Below, piece by piece: positions 25,173 through 34,800 of a stretch of 44,944 nt of DNA. How positions within the stretch are numbered: position 1 is the stretch's first letter; each line of letters opens with the position of its first letter. Origin of the DNA: Candidatus Obscuribacterales bacterium (GTDB lineage: Bacteria; Cyanobacteriota; Vampirovibrionia; Obscuribacterales; Obscuribacteraceae). The notes beneath the pieces are model-generated. The model searched no databases and was not told the origin of the DNA. It saw only the letters and a list, made by a program, of their open reading frames with translations. The stretch lies in contig JAIEQI010000065.1 of NCBI GenBank assembly GCA_019747875.1, forward strand, positions 1-44,944, given 5' to 3'. A program made the translations under genes and the position numbers.

Positions 25173-26383
25173 GCGCTAGCATTCCCTCTGATTGAATTTG
25201 CTCTCTGTCGGATTCTCGCAGCTTCCCCTGTTTTGCTTCCTTTCTCCAGCGCTTCGGCATACTGATCCAAAATCGGAATCAGTTGAGCACTTTGAGGACC
25301 GTACTGTCCTTCAGAAATCGCGAGCGCGGACTTCAATAACGGAGCAGCCTCCGAGTAACGAGCTTGCCTCAGGTAGAGCGACGCAAGAGACGATGAAGCA
25401 GCACCAATATCCTTGTGGTAGGCTCCGCAATTTTCTTTGATCAATGACAAGGCTTGCTTGTAGAGTGTTTCGGCTTCATTCAATTGACCCAATGTAATAT
25501 AGGTTTTTGCCAAACTATCGACGCGGCTAAAGACCTCAGGGCGTTTGAAATCCAGATTCTTGCTGGTGATGTCTAAAGATTGCTTCAGAAGGGGCTGCGC
25601 TAACTGATTTTTTCCTGAAGCCATGTACAAGCTAGCAAGATGTTCGTAACCGAAAGCAAGAGCCATATGTCCAGGGGACAATGCTTTCTCTCGCAGATCG
25701 ATTGCACGTTTATAGCAACTTTCAGCAAGCTCGAACTTGTTCTTTTCTTTATACAAGGCTCCGATGCTATCAAGACTCGCAGCAAGTTCGAGGTGATCGT
25801 CCGCGCGAATCTTTTCCGCTGATTCCTTCAACTCTTTCAACTTCTTCACTGTCTGCGAATACTCACTATGCGAAGCGAAGAACTTATTCAGCTCATTGAA
25901 ATGAACATCAAGCTCCTTTTCCTTCTTCATGATTCGCTCACCATAAGCCAGAAGTAGACCCGTCAAACGGTCAGCTTTTGCAGGCGTGTTGTGAGAAATA
26001 TAAAATCGCGTAAGCTTGCCGACCAGCGAAATCACTTGTGGGTCTTCCGCACCAAGAGCCTTCTCCCGAGAACGTAATTCCTTCTCCAGGTAGAACTCGG
26101 CTTTGGGAAACTGGCCGCGGATTTCGTAGAGATTAGCCAGATTCTTATAAGTCTGGGCCCAACGGGAATCAGACAAAGGTGCCTTCTCAGATTCGCATAC
26201 CTTTAATGCGGCTTGAAAGCTGCGTTCAGCTACGCCGTAATTGTTCTGGGAGAGCGCCTTCTCTCCTTCAGCCCGCAACGACTCAAACCCCATGGCTGCC
26301 AGTGCGGAAGCCGACATCCCGTTGAGAATGGCGACAAAAATACCCGTCAATATGAGATTTCGCACACAGACCATTAGTTTCAA
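25136..26383 (-). CDS. Exported TPR protein (kinesin-light-chain type repeats)
   Basis: A signal peptide (about residues 1-30, ILTGIFVAILNGMSASALA) precedes 42-residue TPR units of the TPR_10/TPR_12 kind (LASLYMASGKNQLAQPLLKQSL, LAKTYITLGQLNEAETLYKQAL, LASLYLRQARYSEAAPLLKSAL), about eight in all. A charged helical stretch (about 150-195) interrupts them. Probably a periplasmic scaffold; overlap with dacB suggests it works with the carboxypeptidase. The TTG start is favoured by GGGAG four bases upstream; ATG three codons later is possible. The gene diverges from the 883-aa protein gene, and the two palindromes at 26416-26458 lie in the shared upstream region. Confidence 0.85.
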   Translation of the reverse strand: MKLMVCVRNLILTGIFVAILNGMSASALAAMGFESLRAEGEKALSQNNYGVAERSFQAALKVCESEKAPLSDSRWAQTYKNLANLYEIRGQFPKAEFYLEKELRSREKALGAEDPQVISLVGKLTRFYISHNTPAKADRLTGLLLAYGERIMKKEKELDVHFNELNKFFASHSEYSQTVKKLKELKESAEKIRADDHLELAASLDSIGALYKEKNKFELAESCYKRAIDLREKALSPGHMALAFGYEHLASLYMASGKNQLAQPLLKQSLDITSKNLDFKRPEVFSRVDSLAKTYITLGQLNEAETLYKQALSLIKENCGAYHKDIGAASSSLASLYLRQARYSEAAPLLKSALAISEGQYGPQSAQLIPILDQYAEALEKGSKTGEAARIRQRANSIRGNASACNTTANSSANF

Positions 26384-26415
26384 ACCGCTCCCGGTTTAGC
26401 TGGCTCATTTTACCA

Positions 26416-26440
26416 GGTCGCCAGATTTAATCTTGCGACC
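26416..26440. promoter_or_regulatory. Imperfect palindrome, candidate operator
   Basis: GGTCGC-C-AGAT-TTA-ATCT-T-GCGACC: arms of 6 and 4 bp match around one mismatched pair. It lies 33 bp upstream of the TPR gene start and directly abuts the next palindrome. There is no T-run on either side, so an operator fits better than a terminator. Confidence 0.6.
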
Positions 26441-26458
26441 ATGGGAATATTCCCATGG
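26439..26458. promoter_or_regulatory. Perfect 20-bp palindrome, candidate operator
   Basis: CCATGGGAATATTCCCATGG is its own reverse complement over 20 bp, with no unpaired centre, the usual form of a dimeric regulator's site. It ends five bases before the -35 box of the 883-aa protein gene and shares two bases with the palindrome to its left. Confidence 0.65.
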
Positions 26459-26463
26459 CAACC

Positions 26464-26493
26464 TTGACATTTCTCTGTAAAAGAAACAATATT
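26464..26493 (+). promoter_or_regulatory. Probable promoter of the 883-aa protein gene
   Basis: A consensus -35 box TTGACA (26464-26469) is followed, after 18 bp, by AATATT (four of six matches to TATAAT). The start codon is about 55 bp downstream. The -35 is strong, the -10 only fair. Confidence 0.5.
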
Positions 26494-26547
26494 AAGGATT
26501 CAGGCGGTTTCTTACTAAACAAATCGGTTCTACCGTAAGGCAAACGG

Positions 26548-29199
26548 ATGGCTGAGATAGACGACAAGCCGAAGGCGAAGGCAGAGACGACGGGCGAAGA
26601 GTCCGACAATTCCCATTTGCGCGAAGATAAGAAGGAAGAAAGCTCCGCCAAACCAGAGGATAAGGCACCTTCCGAGAAAAAGGACGAAGCGCCGAAGCCC
26701 GAATCGCCTGCAGATAAAGGCGATAAGACCGCTGCAAGTACAAATTTATTGCAAGATCTGAGTCCCAAAGACTATCAGCAGAGCCTCGAAGCCTTTAAGA
26801 AAACTCCGCTCCAAGCCGAAACTGGCTTAAAAGGGTTAGATCTTTTCTCCAAAGAGGCTCCAAAATTTAGTTTTGAGCAGCAAAAAAGTGCAGAGAGTTT
26901 GCTAGACAAGGCAGCTCCACCGTTGGACGGTCAAAATTCAGAAGCCTTCAGCTTTGCCAAAACATGGAGTTCTCTGAGCAAAACATTTGATGTGGCCGGA
27001 TTCCTTAAGAATGAAGGTCCCGAAAAGAATTATGCGCTTTCGGAGCGCTCTGGACTTAGAGGTAAGTTCTGCAGCCCGTTTGATAACGCTCCCGCGTTCA
27101 AGTTCGACAATGGCATGGCCGTCGTCGGATTCCAGCCAGCATTGGCAGGCGCTGAAGGACGCTCGGCGATGAAAGATTTTGGACTCGACACAAAATCGTC
27201 AGAGTCAAGCAGCTGGAATTGGGACACCGTTCTAGATGTATTTGAAAGCGGCAAGAACGCTGTAAACACGATGCGAGCAAAACTCAGCAATACGCTAGGC
27301 ATCGATTTGAGCTTCGGCTTAGGCGATCACAACGTCGACAAAACCGTTGAACAATTGAAACTATCCGGAGATGCAAAAGCACAAAGCGAATCATTCAACC
27401 GCTTTGCAGAAAAGAGCGCCACCGAGAATGCTCAGAAGTTCCTGGGTAGCGCAGAAATCAAATACGATAGCTTCAAAGTACAGGACTCGACAGTTCAGGT
27501 CACTGCTAATGGTGATAAGGTCACCCACACCATCAAAGGTGCTGGTGGAGAACAAGCCGTTATTGAGCAGGGTCGCGTCGACGAGAATGGAAAACGCGAC
27601 GCTTCCATCACCGTCAGTGATACCACCCTCAAACAAGACAAGAATGGTGGTCGTGAAATCACCAACGAGCATTCAGATATCAAATTGAAACAGAACCCGG
27701 ATGGTTCAGTCGAAGCTTACGACAAGTCCGGCAAGAAGCTCTTTGATTTCAAGAACACAGGTGATGCAAACCTATACTTCAACAATGCAGTCGCTGAAGT
27801 TGTGAAACCAGGCGAATCAATTGAAGCTGCTTATGCACGACTACAGAAAGATAACGGAGATGCAATCAAGGGCAAACCCGTCATCGTCATTGATGGCAAA
27901 GGCGAATCTTTGATCGTTCAGCCTGATGGCACTCGCGTTCGCAATCATGCCAACGGCAATGCGGAGATGATATTCAAAGCAAAAGACGCACAAGGCAAGG
28001 AGCATGACGTTTACGTAAGGGTGCGCAAAGGCGAGCATGGGCAGTACATAAAAGTTTCAAAAACTGCCGACGGCGAACAGTTCGATGTCAATGACAAGCG
28101 AATTCTTCCCTGGTTGAAAGGCTCTAAGCTATCCGTTCTCAACGGCGAGTTGATGATCGATCATCGTCCAAAGATGCCGACAGCCCCAGCCGACGAGGTC
28201 AAACCTCCTGCGGACACCACCAAAGGTGACAAGAAGCCCGGCGCCACCATAGCTGACGCTAACAACACAACAGCTGATCAACCTGCTGCTACTCAGCCTG
28301 CAGCCACACAACCTGCTGAAAATGCACCGGATCCACGCTTCCTCAAGAAGTTGTTCCATCAGGGCATAATCAACTTATCCGCGGACACAAAAATTGATAC
28401 CAATAGCGGTACCATTACGCAACGCGAAGGCAATCAGGAGACGGTGATCACGCCAAACAAAGAAACTGGTGTGGCAGTTGCACAAACATTCAAACTGAAG
28501 GAAGACGGCACTCGCGAATCCGATAAGCCTCTCCGCACGATGACCTTCGACCATGGAAAGACCACGGTGCAAGGTGAACATCCGCGAGACACTTTCACTT
28601 TCAATTCCGATACAAAGGAATTGCATGCCTTCAACAACGTCAGAACGCGCCCCGGTGAAGACGCTGAGATTACCGATGATAGAGGAAACCACTACACTCT
28701 CGACGATAACGGTGATTTTCACGCATTTGACCGCCATGGCAACGAAATTGCCTCGTCCGACGGTGATCATTACAGTTATGACAATGGACGCGCCTCCGCC
28801 GAGTATCATGAGCGCTTAGTCGAACAACAAACTGCAGCGAACAGAGACGCAGTTTCAAACGCCAGTGCGATCATGTCTGAAGTTGCATCGCTATTGGGTC
28901 GTGCGGACATCCCGCAAGGTGCCATAGCAGGAATGCGCGGCAACCTGGCTGCCATTCGCGCAAAATGCGGAGCTTTAGGAATCCCAGTTCCAGGCGAAGT
29001 ATCTGCCGCTGAAAGCTGCGTGGATGCTCTGCAAATGAAAGCCCTCGTTGACCACCAAGTCGGGCAAACCTTGAAGCTGGTCAATCTCAATACAACCACA
29101 TTGAGAGATCTAGCGAGCAACGTTTCGGGCTCACCCGAAGATCGCGCACGTACAGTATTGAAGCAACTCGGCATCGCACTTCCCTGCGATAAGCGCTAA
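26548..29199 (+). CDS. Large hydrophilic Asp-Gly repeat protein, unknown function
   Basis: 883 aa, no signal peptide or membrane segment. Residues 1-65 are a disordered Lys/Glu/Asp/Pro mix. Residues of about 65-290 are mixed helix. Residues of about 300-540 and 605-755 are short beta strands with Asp-Gly or Asn-Gly turns (KQNPDGSVEAYDKSGKKLFD, TLDDNGDFHAFDRHGNEI). An Ala/Pro/Thr linker (about 550-595, with ATQPAATQPA) separates them, and the last 120 residues are helical with two or three Cys. The style is like the 1,084-aa protein at 31820 but without its peptidase domain. It is not an RHS protein: no YD or DPxG core motifs are visible. AAGG lies about 8 nt before the ATG. Its role cannot be assigned; a secreted, surface or effector protein of a lineage-specific family is an inference. 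Confidence 0.65.
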   Translation: MAEIDDKPKAKAETTGEESDNSHLREDKKEESSAKPEDKAPSEKKDEAPKPESPADKGDKTAASTNLLQDLSPKDYQQSLEAFKKTPLQAETGLKGLDLFSKEAPKFSFEQQKSAESLLDKAAPPLDGQNSEAFSFAKTWSSLSKTFDVAGFLKNEGPEKNYALSERSGLRGKFCSPFDNAPAFKFDNGMAVVGFQPALAGAEGRSAMKDFGLDTKSSESSSWNWDTVLDVFESGKNAVNTMRAKLSNTLGIDLSFGLGDHNVDKTVEQLKLSGDAKAQSESFNRFAEKSATENAQKFLGSAEIKYDSFKVQDSTVQVTANGDKVTHTIKGAGGEQAVIEQGRVDENGKRDASITVSDTTLKQDKNGGREITNEHSDIKLKQNPDGSVEAYDKSGKKLFDFKNTGDANLYFNNAVAEVVKPGESIEAAYARLQKDNGDAIKGKPVIVIDGKGESLIVQPDGTRVRNHANGNAEMIFKAKDAQGKEHDVYVRVRKGEHGQYIKVSKTADGEQFDVNDKRILPWLKGSKLSVLNGELMIDHRPKMPTAPADEVKPPADTTKGDKKPGATIADANNTTADQPAATQPAATQPAENAPDPRFLKKLFHQGIINLSADTKIDTNSGTITQREGNQETVITPNKETGVAVAQTFKLKEDGTRESDKPLRTMTFDHGKTTVQGEHPRDTFTFNSDTKELHAFNNVRTRPGEDAEITDDRGNHYTLDDNGDFHAFDRHGNEIASSDGDHYSYDNGRASAEYHERLVEQQTAANRDAVSNASAIMSEVASLLGRADIPQGAIAGMRGNLAAIRAKCGALGIPVPGEVSAAESCVDALQMKALVDHQVGQTLKLVNLNTTTLRDLASNVSGSPEDRARTVLKQLGIALPCDKR

Positions 29200-29322
29200 G
29201 TGTAGGGACTGCGTAGCCCGAATAACCGAATAAGAATGTCACCGCTCATCAAATCGGGGAACACATGCCGTCGCCCATACACAGGAAGACAAAAGCGCAT
29301 TCCGACAAACGAGCAAAAAAGG

Positions 29323-30684
29323 CTACAACGGTATGGATTCGAGGTCTGCGATCAGTTCATCCATGCTTTGATAGCGCAGTTCTAAATCCTTCTCTAAAGC
29401 CTTGCGGACAATCCCCTCGAACTCGGCAGGGATCGCAAGATCCGGACGACGTTCACGAAATGCCGGCGGGACGGCAGACAAATGCATCTGGATCGTATCG
29501 AAATCGTTGTCACCTTCAAATGGTGGCAGTCCGGTCAAAGTTTCGAACATCACACAACCCAACGAATATATATCCGACCTGTGGTCGACATCCTTACCTC
29601 GACACTGCTCGGGGCTCATGTACATGGTTGTGCCGAAGAACTCTCCAGCTCTGGTTAGGCGCTCTTGCGGAGTGGCGGAATCAGAGATTACTTTGGCAAT
29701 TCCGAAATCGACAATTTTTACGGCTTCCTCACCTTTATGATCGATATCAATAATAATATTGTTGGGTTTTATATCCCTGTGTACTACACCGCACTTATGA
29801 GCATGACTCAGTCCTGAAGCCACTTGTACGAATAGCTGACGAGCTCGCAGCGGAACCACCTGTGGTTTCTCATCAAGCATGTCCATCAAACTTCTGCCGG
29901 TAAGAAAGTCCATAATCATAAATGGCTGATCGTCGGGCGTGATACCAAAATCATGCACTATGATGACATTCGGATGGTTCAAACGGCTTGCGGCCTGTGC
30001 TTCCAGCTGAAATCGCTTCACTGCAGTCTTCTGCCTGACCAAGCGGGGATCAAGAAGTTTGATCGCCACCAGCTTATTCATCAACTTATGCTTTGCGCGG
30101 TAGACGGTGCTCATGCCACCACTGCCGATGACAGCTTCAAGCTCGTAGCGTTCTCCAAAGATGGCTCCAATAGAGGGATCCAGTTTCGTTATCTGCAGGA
30201 TTGTTCCATCATCGCCACACTCTTGAGTGTCCAGAGGAAAAGACATACCACACTCGGGACAAAGTTTATAAAACACATCCGGACGCTGTTGCGCAATAAC
30301 TTCCTTTGTTGCCTCAACCATAGATGAGCGGCGCACCAGCGCACGCACACGCGCCGATAGCTCCTTCAAGTGAAAGGGCTTAGTCAAATAATCATCCGCT
30401 CCTGCGTCAAAGCCAGCTTCCTTATCCTGCATGCCACCACGCCCGGTTAACATCAGCACGGGAGTGGTACCACCCATGGAGCGAAATTTTTTGCATACAT
30501 CGACACCAGGAAGACTGGGAATATCCCAATCCAATATTACGAGATCGTAGGCCCGCTCACCGAGCAAGACTAGCGCTTCAAGACCATCATGCTTGGTTTC
30601 GACGTCGTGATCTTCATGACCCAGCCACAAAGCCACGCGCTCACAAAGATCTAGATCATCTTCAACAAGAAGAATCCTTGCCAT
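29323..30684 (-). CDS. Receiver domain - Cys knuckle - Ser/Thr protein kinase fusion
   Basis: Residues 1-120 are a CheY-like receiver with DD (9-10), the phosphoacceptor D52 (VILDWDIP), T80 and K102 (LTKPF), all intact. Residues 141-157 carry CPECGMSFPLDTQEC, a CxxC...C knuckle with only three visible cysteines. A complete Hanks kinase follows, with GSGGMSTVY (187-195), VAIK (K209), HRDIKPNN, DFG (VDFGIAKV) and MSPEQ, ending 20 residues after the last kinase helix. No membrane segment, so cytoplasmic. The order suggests that phosphorylation of D52 by a histidine kinase controls a Ser/Thr kinase. No histidine kinase gene is in the window. The gene is 27 bp downstream of the HAD gene and probably cotranscribed. 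It converges with the 883-aa gene over 123 bp that hold no recognised feature. Confidence 0.93.
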   Translation of the reverse strand: MARILLVEDDLDLCERVALWLGHEDHDVETKHDGLEALVLLGERAYDLVILDWDIPSLPGVDVCKKFRSMGGTTPVLMLTGRGGMQDKEAGFDAGADDYLTKPFHLKELSARVRALVRRSSMVEATKEVIAQQRPDVFYKLCPECGMSFPLDTQECGDDGTILQITKLDPSIGAIFGERYELEAVIGSGGMSTVYRAKHKLMNKLVAIKLLDPRLVRQKTAVKRFQLEAQAASRLNHPNVIIVHDFGITPDDQPFMIMDFLTGRSLMDMLDEKPQVVPLRARQLFVQVASGLSHAHKCGVVHRDIKPNNIIIDIDHKGEEAVKIVDFGIAKVISDSATPQERLTRAGEFFGTTMYMSPEQCRGKDVDHRSDIYSLGCVMFETLTGLPPFEGDNDFDTIQMHLSAVPPAFRERRPDLAIPAEFEGIVRKALEKDLELRYQSMDELIADLESIPL

Positions 30685-30711
30685 CTAGCCTAATGCCTCC
30701 CTGAGTCTGCA

Positions 30712-31371
30712 TTATACCTTAAAGATTTCGGCAACAGGCAGCTCCTCAAGACTTGTCAAACGCAAATCGGCGAAGCTGTGGTCTTGATGTGCAGTCGCTT
30801 CACACGGAATAGATACGCAGTACATGCCGGCCGATTTAGCCGCTCTAATACCAGCTATCGTATCCTCTACCACAAGACATTTTTCCGGAGCGACACCTAG
30901 CCGCTTTGCAGCAAGTAAATAGACGTCAGGCGCGGGCTTGCCATGAACAACCTCGTCACCAGAGGTGAGATTTGCAAAGTGCTTCCGGATGTTGAGTGTA
31001 TGAGTGACTAAGTCAATCGTTGGCATTGTCGCAGAGGATGCCACTGCCATTGGCACAGATAATCCTGTTAGCGTTGCCAACGTGCTATGCACCCCGGGCC
31101 GCGGCTGCGCGTCTTCGAGCAGAAGCCGGCTCAGAATCTCCTCCTTCGCCTCCACAAGAGCCGCAGGCGTCATACCCAGCTTGTGCCGATCAATCAATAT
31201 TTCTGCAATTGCGATGTCCTTTCTTCCTAGAAACTCTCGATTGTCTTCTGCGCTGTACGCAATCTCGAAGCGCTTAAAAAACTCCTGAAAGGCAATTAAA
31301 TGGAGAGGCTCGCTGTCAACAAGTACACCATCCATGTCAAAGATCACGGCTTTCAATTCCGGAAAATTCAT
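30712..31371 (-). CDS. HAD-superfamily phosphatase / beta-phosphoglucomutase-like hydrolase
   Basis: A 219-aa HAD subfamily IA protein. Motif I is FDMDGVLVDSEP (nucleophile D12, acid/base D14), motif II VASSAT, motif III the Lys of HGKPAPDVYLLAAKRLG, and motif IV VVEDTIAGIRAAKSAG. The cap inserted after motif I is the helical type (about residues 18-85), as in beta-phosphoglucomutase and phosphoglycolate phosphatase. It probably acts on a small sugar phosphate; the substrate cannot be read from sequence. A TATAAAT box lies only a few bases before the ATG, so the message may be nearly leaderless. It is the first gene of a pair with the receiver-kinase. Confidence 0.9.
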   Translation of the reverse strand: MNFPELKAVIFDMDGVLVDSEPLHLIAFQEFFKRFEIAYSAEDNREFLGRKDIAIAEILIDRHKLGMTPAALVEAKEEILSRLLLEDAQPRPGVHSTLATLTGLSVPMAVASSATMPTIDLVTHTLNIRKHFANLTSGDEVVHGKPAPDVYLLAAKRLGVAPEKCLVVEDTIAGIRAAKSAGMYCVSIPCEATAHQDHSFADLRLTSLEELPVAEIFKV

Positions 31372-31531
31372 CAGATTTATAGCCTTTCTGCGCCTTCGCA
31401 GATTAAGTGGGAAAAGTATCCTGTGCTTTCACAAAAAAGACACGAATAAATCCTAGATTGATAACATCCGCAAGTGAGCAAACTGCAGCGAAGCGGAAAA
31501 AATTTGTTACCGGTTGCGGGACCGGGGAAAC

Positions 31532-31585
31532 AAGGGAGGGTCAACCAGAAATGGTTGACTTCTTTCCTTTTTGGGCTTTTTGAGT
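31532..31585 (+). terminator. Terminator-like hairpin 1 in the leader
   Basis: Stem GTCAACC-AGAAAT-GGTTGAC (31540-31559) is extended below an internal loop by AAGGGA (31532-31537) pairing with TTTCCTT, then followed by TTTTT and a second TTTTT run at about 31577-31581. It lies about 240 nt before the start codon. Confidence 0.5.
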
Positions 31586-31739
31586 CGCCAACGGCTTTAA
31601 TTAACTCTTTTGCGTAATCGAATACGTGGAAAAAGTAATTTCTCTCTCAGAAGGCGCGTTCATACGTGAATCCCGCAGCTACTAAAACGAAAATTTCACA
31701 AACGATCAATAGTCTAAACAAGCTGGTTATAAAAAATAC

Positions 31740-31784
31740 GGTTCGGAATTTAGCTCCACAGGAGAGCTGAGTCCGAGCCTTTTT
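31740..31784 (+). terminator. Terminator-like hairpin 2, just upstream of the gene
   Basis: GGTTCGGA (31740-31747) pairs with TCCGAGCC (31772-31779) over 8 bp; inside it AGCTC (31752-31756) pairs with GAGCT (31764-31768). Five T residues follow at 31780-31784 and more at 31788-31792. This is a good intrinsic terminator, yet it sits only 35 nt before the start codon of the gene it would silence, as expected for conditional termination. Confidence 0.65.
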
Positions 31785-31819
31785 GTCTTTTTCCGCTTCG
31801 TGAGGCAACAGCAAAACTT

Positions 31820-34800
31820 ATGGGATTCACTCCTCGAGAAAGTGAACAACGTGATAAACCGGAAGACCGTCCGGAGCGCGCAGCTCTAGGGCGGGCAGAG
31901 GCTCTACCTGAGCCACCACCAGTTGATTGGAGCAAGGAACTACAATCACATACATTGGCTGATTTGAAGCTTCCTCATCTGGAAGTCGCCATTACAAACG
32001 CACAAAATTCTATTAGCAAAGATGGAAAGGTGCAAAACCAAGTTTCGCGCGTAGGCGCTGACGAAAAGGCTGCCGGCGGACGAGCCACGGCAGACAGTGG
32101 CAAGCAAGAACTTGCAAGAGCCGTTGAGAAGGTGACCCCTGGCGTCAAAACCAATGCCGCAGGTTACGTCACTGACATCGTGTATGACCAAAACAAGTCA
32201 CGACAGATCATTAGAGACGAAGTCACTAACGAGGCTAAGGCCGTTATCACTCACACCGCAGAAGGCAGCACGACCCTGGTGAACAACAACGGCACTTGGT
32301 CGATGAGGATGCACGATCTTGACCTGCCGATTCCATTGAAAATGGACGTAGCGGCCGATGGCACCATAGCCATGCAAACGTCGTTCAATGGCGTCTGGCG
32401 AATCGAGAAAGCAGACGGCACTATTAGTGAAGAGAAAGAAAATGCCGATGGAGCACGCATAAGTTTCAACGCCGATCATACCCTTTTGCAAATCAAACGA
32501 AAGGACGGCACCACATTCCAACAGCCTGACGCCAACACAATCATCGAAACCATCGATGGACGCCCATCGACCAGGTGGACAAAAGAGAACGACGTGTGGA
32601 CAAGCGCGTCAGACCAACCACGCAAGAATTTCAAACTAAACAGCGACGGCAGTGTCAGCTTCGAAGACAAAGATGGTATCAAACACAGTATCAATGGCAA
32701 GGGTATAGAAACCCTGGAAGGAGCGGGACTTGGTCGCATCACGCCAGACGAAGCGGGACGACCACACATTGTTGAATCCTCAGATGGAAAGAAACAACGC
32801 ACTTACGAATACTTCGACGACAAATCACGCGACGTAAAAACCTTCACAGTTACGGACGCCGAAAAAGGCACAAGCACTACATGGACACGTCAAAGTGCGG
32901 ACAAAGACGTTTGGCGCAATGAACGCGGACAGATCTGGCAGGGTGACCTGCAGGTAAGCAACGACGGCGTTCACTCAATTCGCCAGCGCCGGTGGAATCA
33001 ACAAAGCCAGGACGCGAAATGGACAAGCTACCACCCGGACGGGAAAGTCACAACCGACGAAATCAAAGAAGACGGTACTCGCCTTTCTTACAATGATAAG
33101 AACGAGATTGTCAGCTACCGAGGCGCAGACGGCACGCGGATGGATCGCATCAGCGCCGACGGCGGTCAGGAGCTTATCAAATATTACAGCCCGAAACTGG
33201 GTGAGACGGTAACCTGGACAAAAGGCTCCGACGGAACTTACCTCTCCGACTCGCCTAAGATAACGGATCTCCGAAGGGATCTTTCGTTCACAAACAACGG
33301 CGAGATCACCTATACGAATTTGCAAGGTGGAAAAGTCACAGAACACAGAGATGGCACCAAGCAAATACTCGAACGCAATGGTACGAAACTGGACTTCGAT
33401 ACAAACGAACAGATCATTCGTGCCACGAAGGGAAATCTAGAACGCACTTTCATCAGAGAAGGTGGCGAGATAAAAGCAGTACGCGACAAGAATCTGACCA
33501 ACAAAGAAGAACGAACGATTTTTGAGCGACGACCAGGCAACGAAGAGAATCGCAGTCAAATAGCTGTCAACCGCCAGGGTGATCTTAGTTACGTTAATCC
33601 TGACGGAACAGGGGTGATTGAGCGCTCAAATATGTTGCGCGTCGAGCTTGATCGCGACGGTGATATCACCCGAGTAGTCGGACCAAAATCAGTCCGCCAA
33701 TATCAATACATTGGAGAAGGTGATCAAAAAGCAGTTGTCGCAGTTACCGACACGAGACAGTCCGACAGAGGCACCAAGACGGAGAGCTGGAGCCGCGTAG
33801 CGAATCCAGATGGAACACTGTCCGGTGAATTCCGCAGCCGCGACGAAAGAGGGAAGGAGCGCAAACCGCGTTACAACATTACCGTATGTGCAGACGGTGA
33901 ATATGAATATCGCAACGCAACCGATAAGCCCGGTGACAAAGCACATATTGCAAAATTGAATCGCGAAGGCATGGACGGCATGCCGGAGTCCGTGGACGAC
34001 GCCAGAGATGAATTGCGTTCTGTTCTGGAAGGCTGCATGGACAAAGCACGCATGGAAAAGAATCTTGGATTCATGAAAGTCTTTGAAAAGCGTATGATGG
34101 ACCAAACAGAACTGCTGATCGCGGCAGGTGTGGACCAGGAAGCGGCGATCAGAGAAACTGAGAAGTGCATCGTTGAAACCTATTTCCATGTAGGCAGACT
34201 CGCGGGTGAAGCGCCATCTTCGAAGAACATGTATGACCACAAAACGCGCGTGCGTCTGGCTGAAAACATGCTTTACCTGGCAGCAGATCCAACAGACATC
34301 AAGCAAGGCGGCCAAGGGACTTGCTGGTGGGAATCAAGTTGGAACGTTGGTCTATTCCAACGCAATGCCAACCAAGCAGCGCGTTTCGTCAGCGATGTAG
34401 CACTGACAGGACAGTACACAAGTACCGCAGGACCACTCAGAGGCGGCGCCTGTAAAACCATTCGCATTCGCCCCGAATATGTGCGCATCAATGGTGGAAG
34501 AGATTCCGGTGCATGGACTCCGGAGAACGCGCGCAGAGGCAGCCACAGAAGTATGGTCGGTATGTTGATCGACCAGATCGGACCGCCACTTGGTGGTCAG
34601 AGAGGCTGGGGACAAAGTAACGCCGGATGGCACTCCGAAGCTCGCAACATCTTGTACATGATGACTGGTAAAGATCAAATCCGCCATGGATCATTCGGTA
34701 TCGGCAGACATGAGAAGATTCAACTGCTCAAGACCGGCGGATGGACAGCCTCAGGTAACGGTCACATGTGGGGATATTCAATGAAAAAAGATCCACGGGA

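Larger units (their letters stand above)
31372..31819 (+). ncRNA. 448-nt non-coding leader with several predicted hairpins
   Basis: No convincing open frame lies between the divergent HAD gene and the 1,084-aa protein gene. Structured segments seen by eye are CCGC (31468-31471) pairing with GCGG (31493-31496); CCGG-TTGCGGGA-CCGG (31510-31525); the 7-bp hairpin GTCAACC/GGTTGAC (31540-31559); and GGTTCGGA/TCCGAGCC (31740-31779). The second pair of structures ends in T-rich runs, as in a riboswitch or attenuator. I compared it with recalled consensus motifs for c-di-AMP, c-di-GMP, T-box, TPP, FMN, cobalamin, SAM and fluoride elements and none fits. It could equally be a separate small RNA ending near 31585. 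Confidence 0.45.

Noticed and set aside
29265..29753. 162-codon plus-strand frame
   Set aside because: Lies antisense to the receiver-kinase gene, whose coding is certain; it is a shadow.
31460..31600. c-di-AMP (ydaO) or T-box riboswitch
   Set aside because: CCGGGGAAAC and AAGGGAGGGT recall parts of these motifs, but the conserved AGCTAAC...GTAGGC core and the TGGNACCGCG box are absent.
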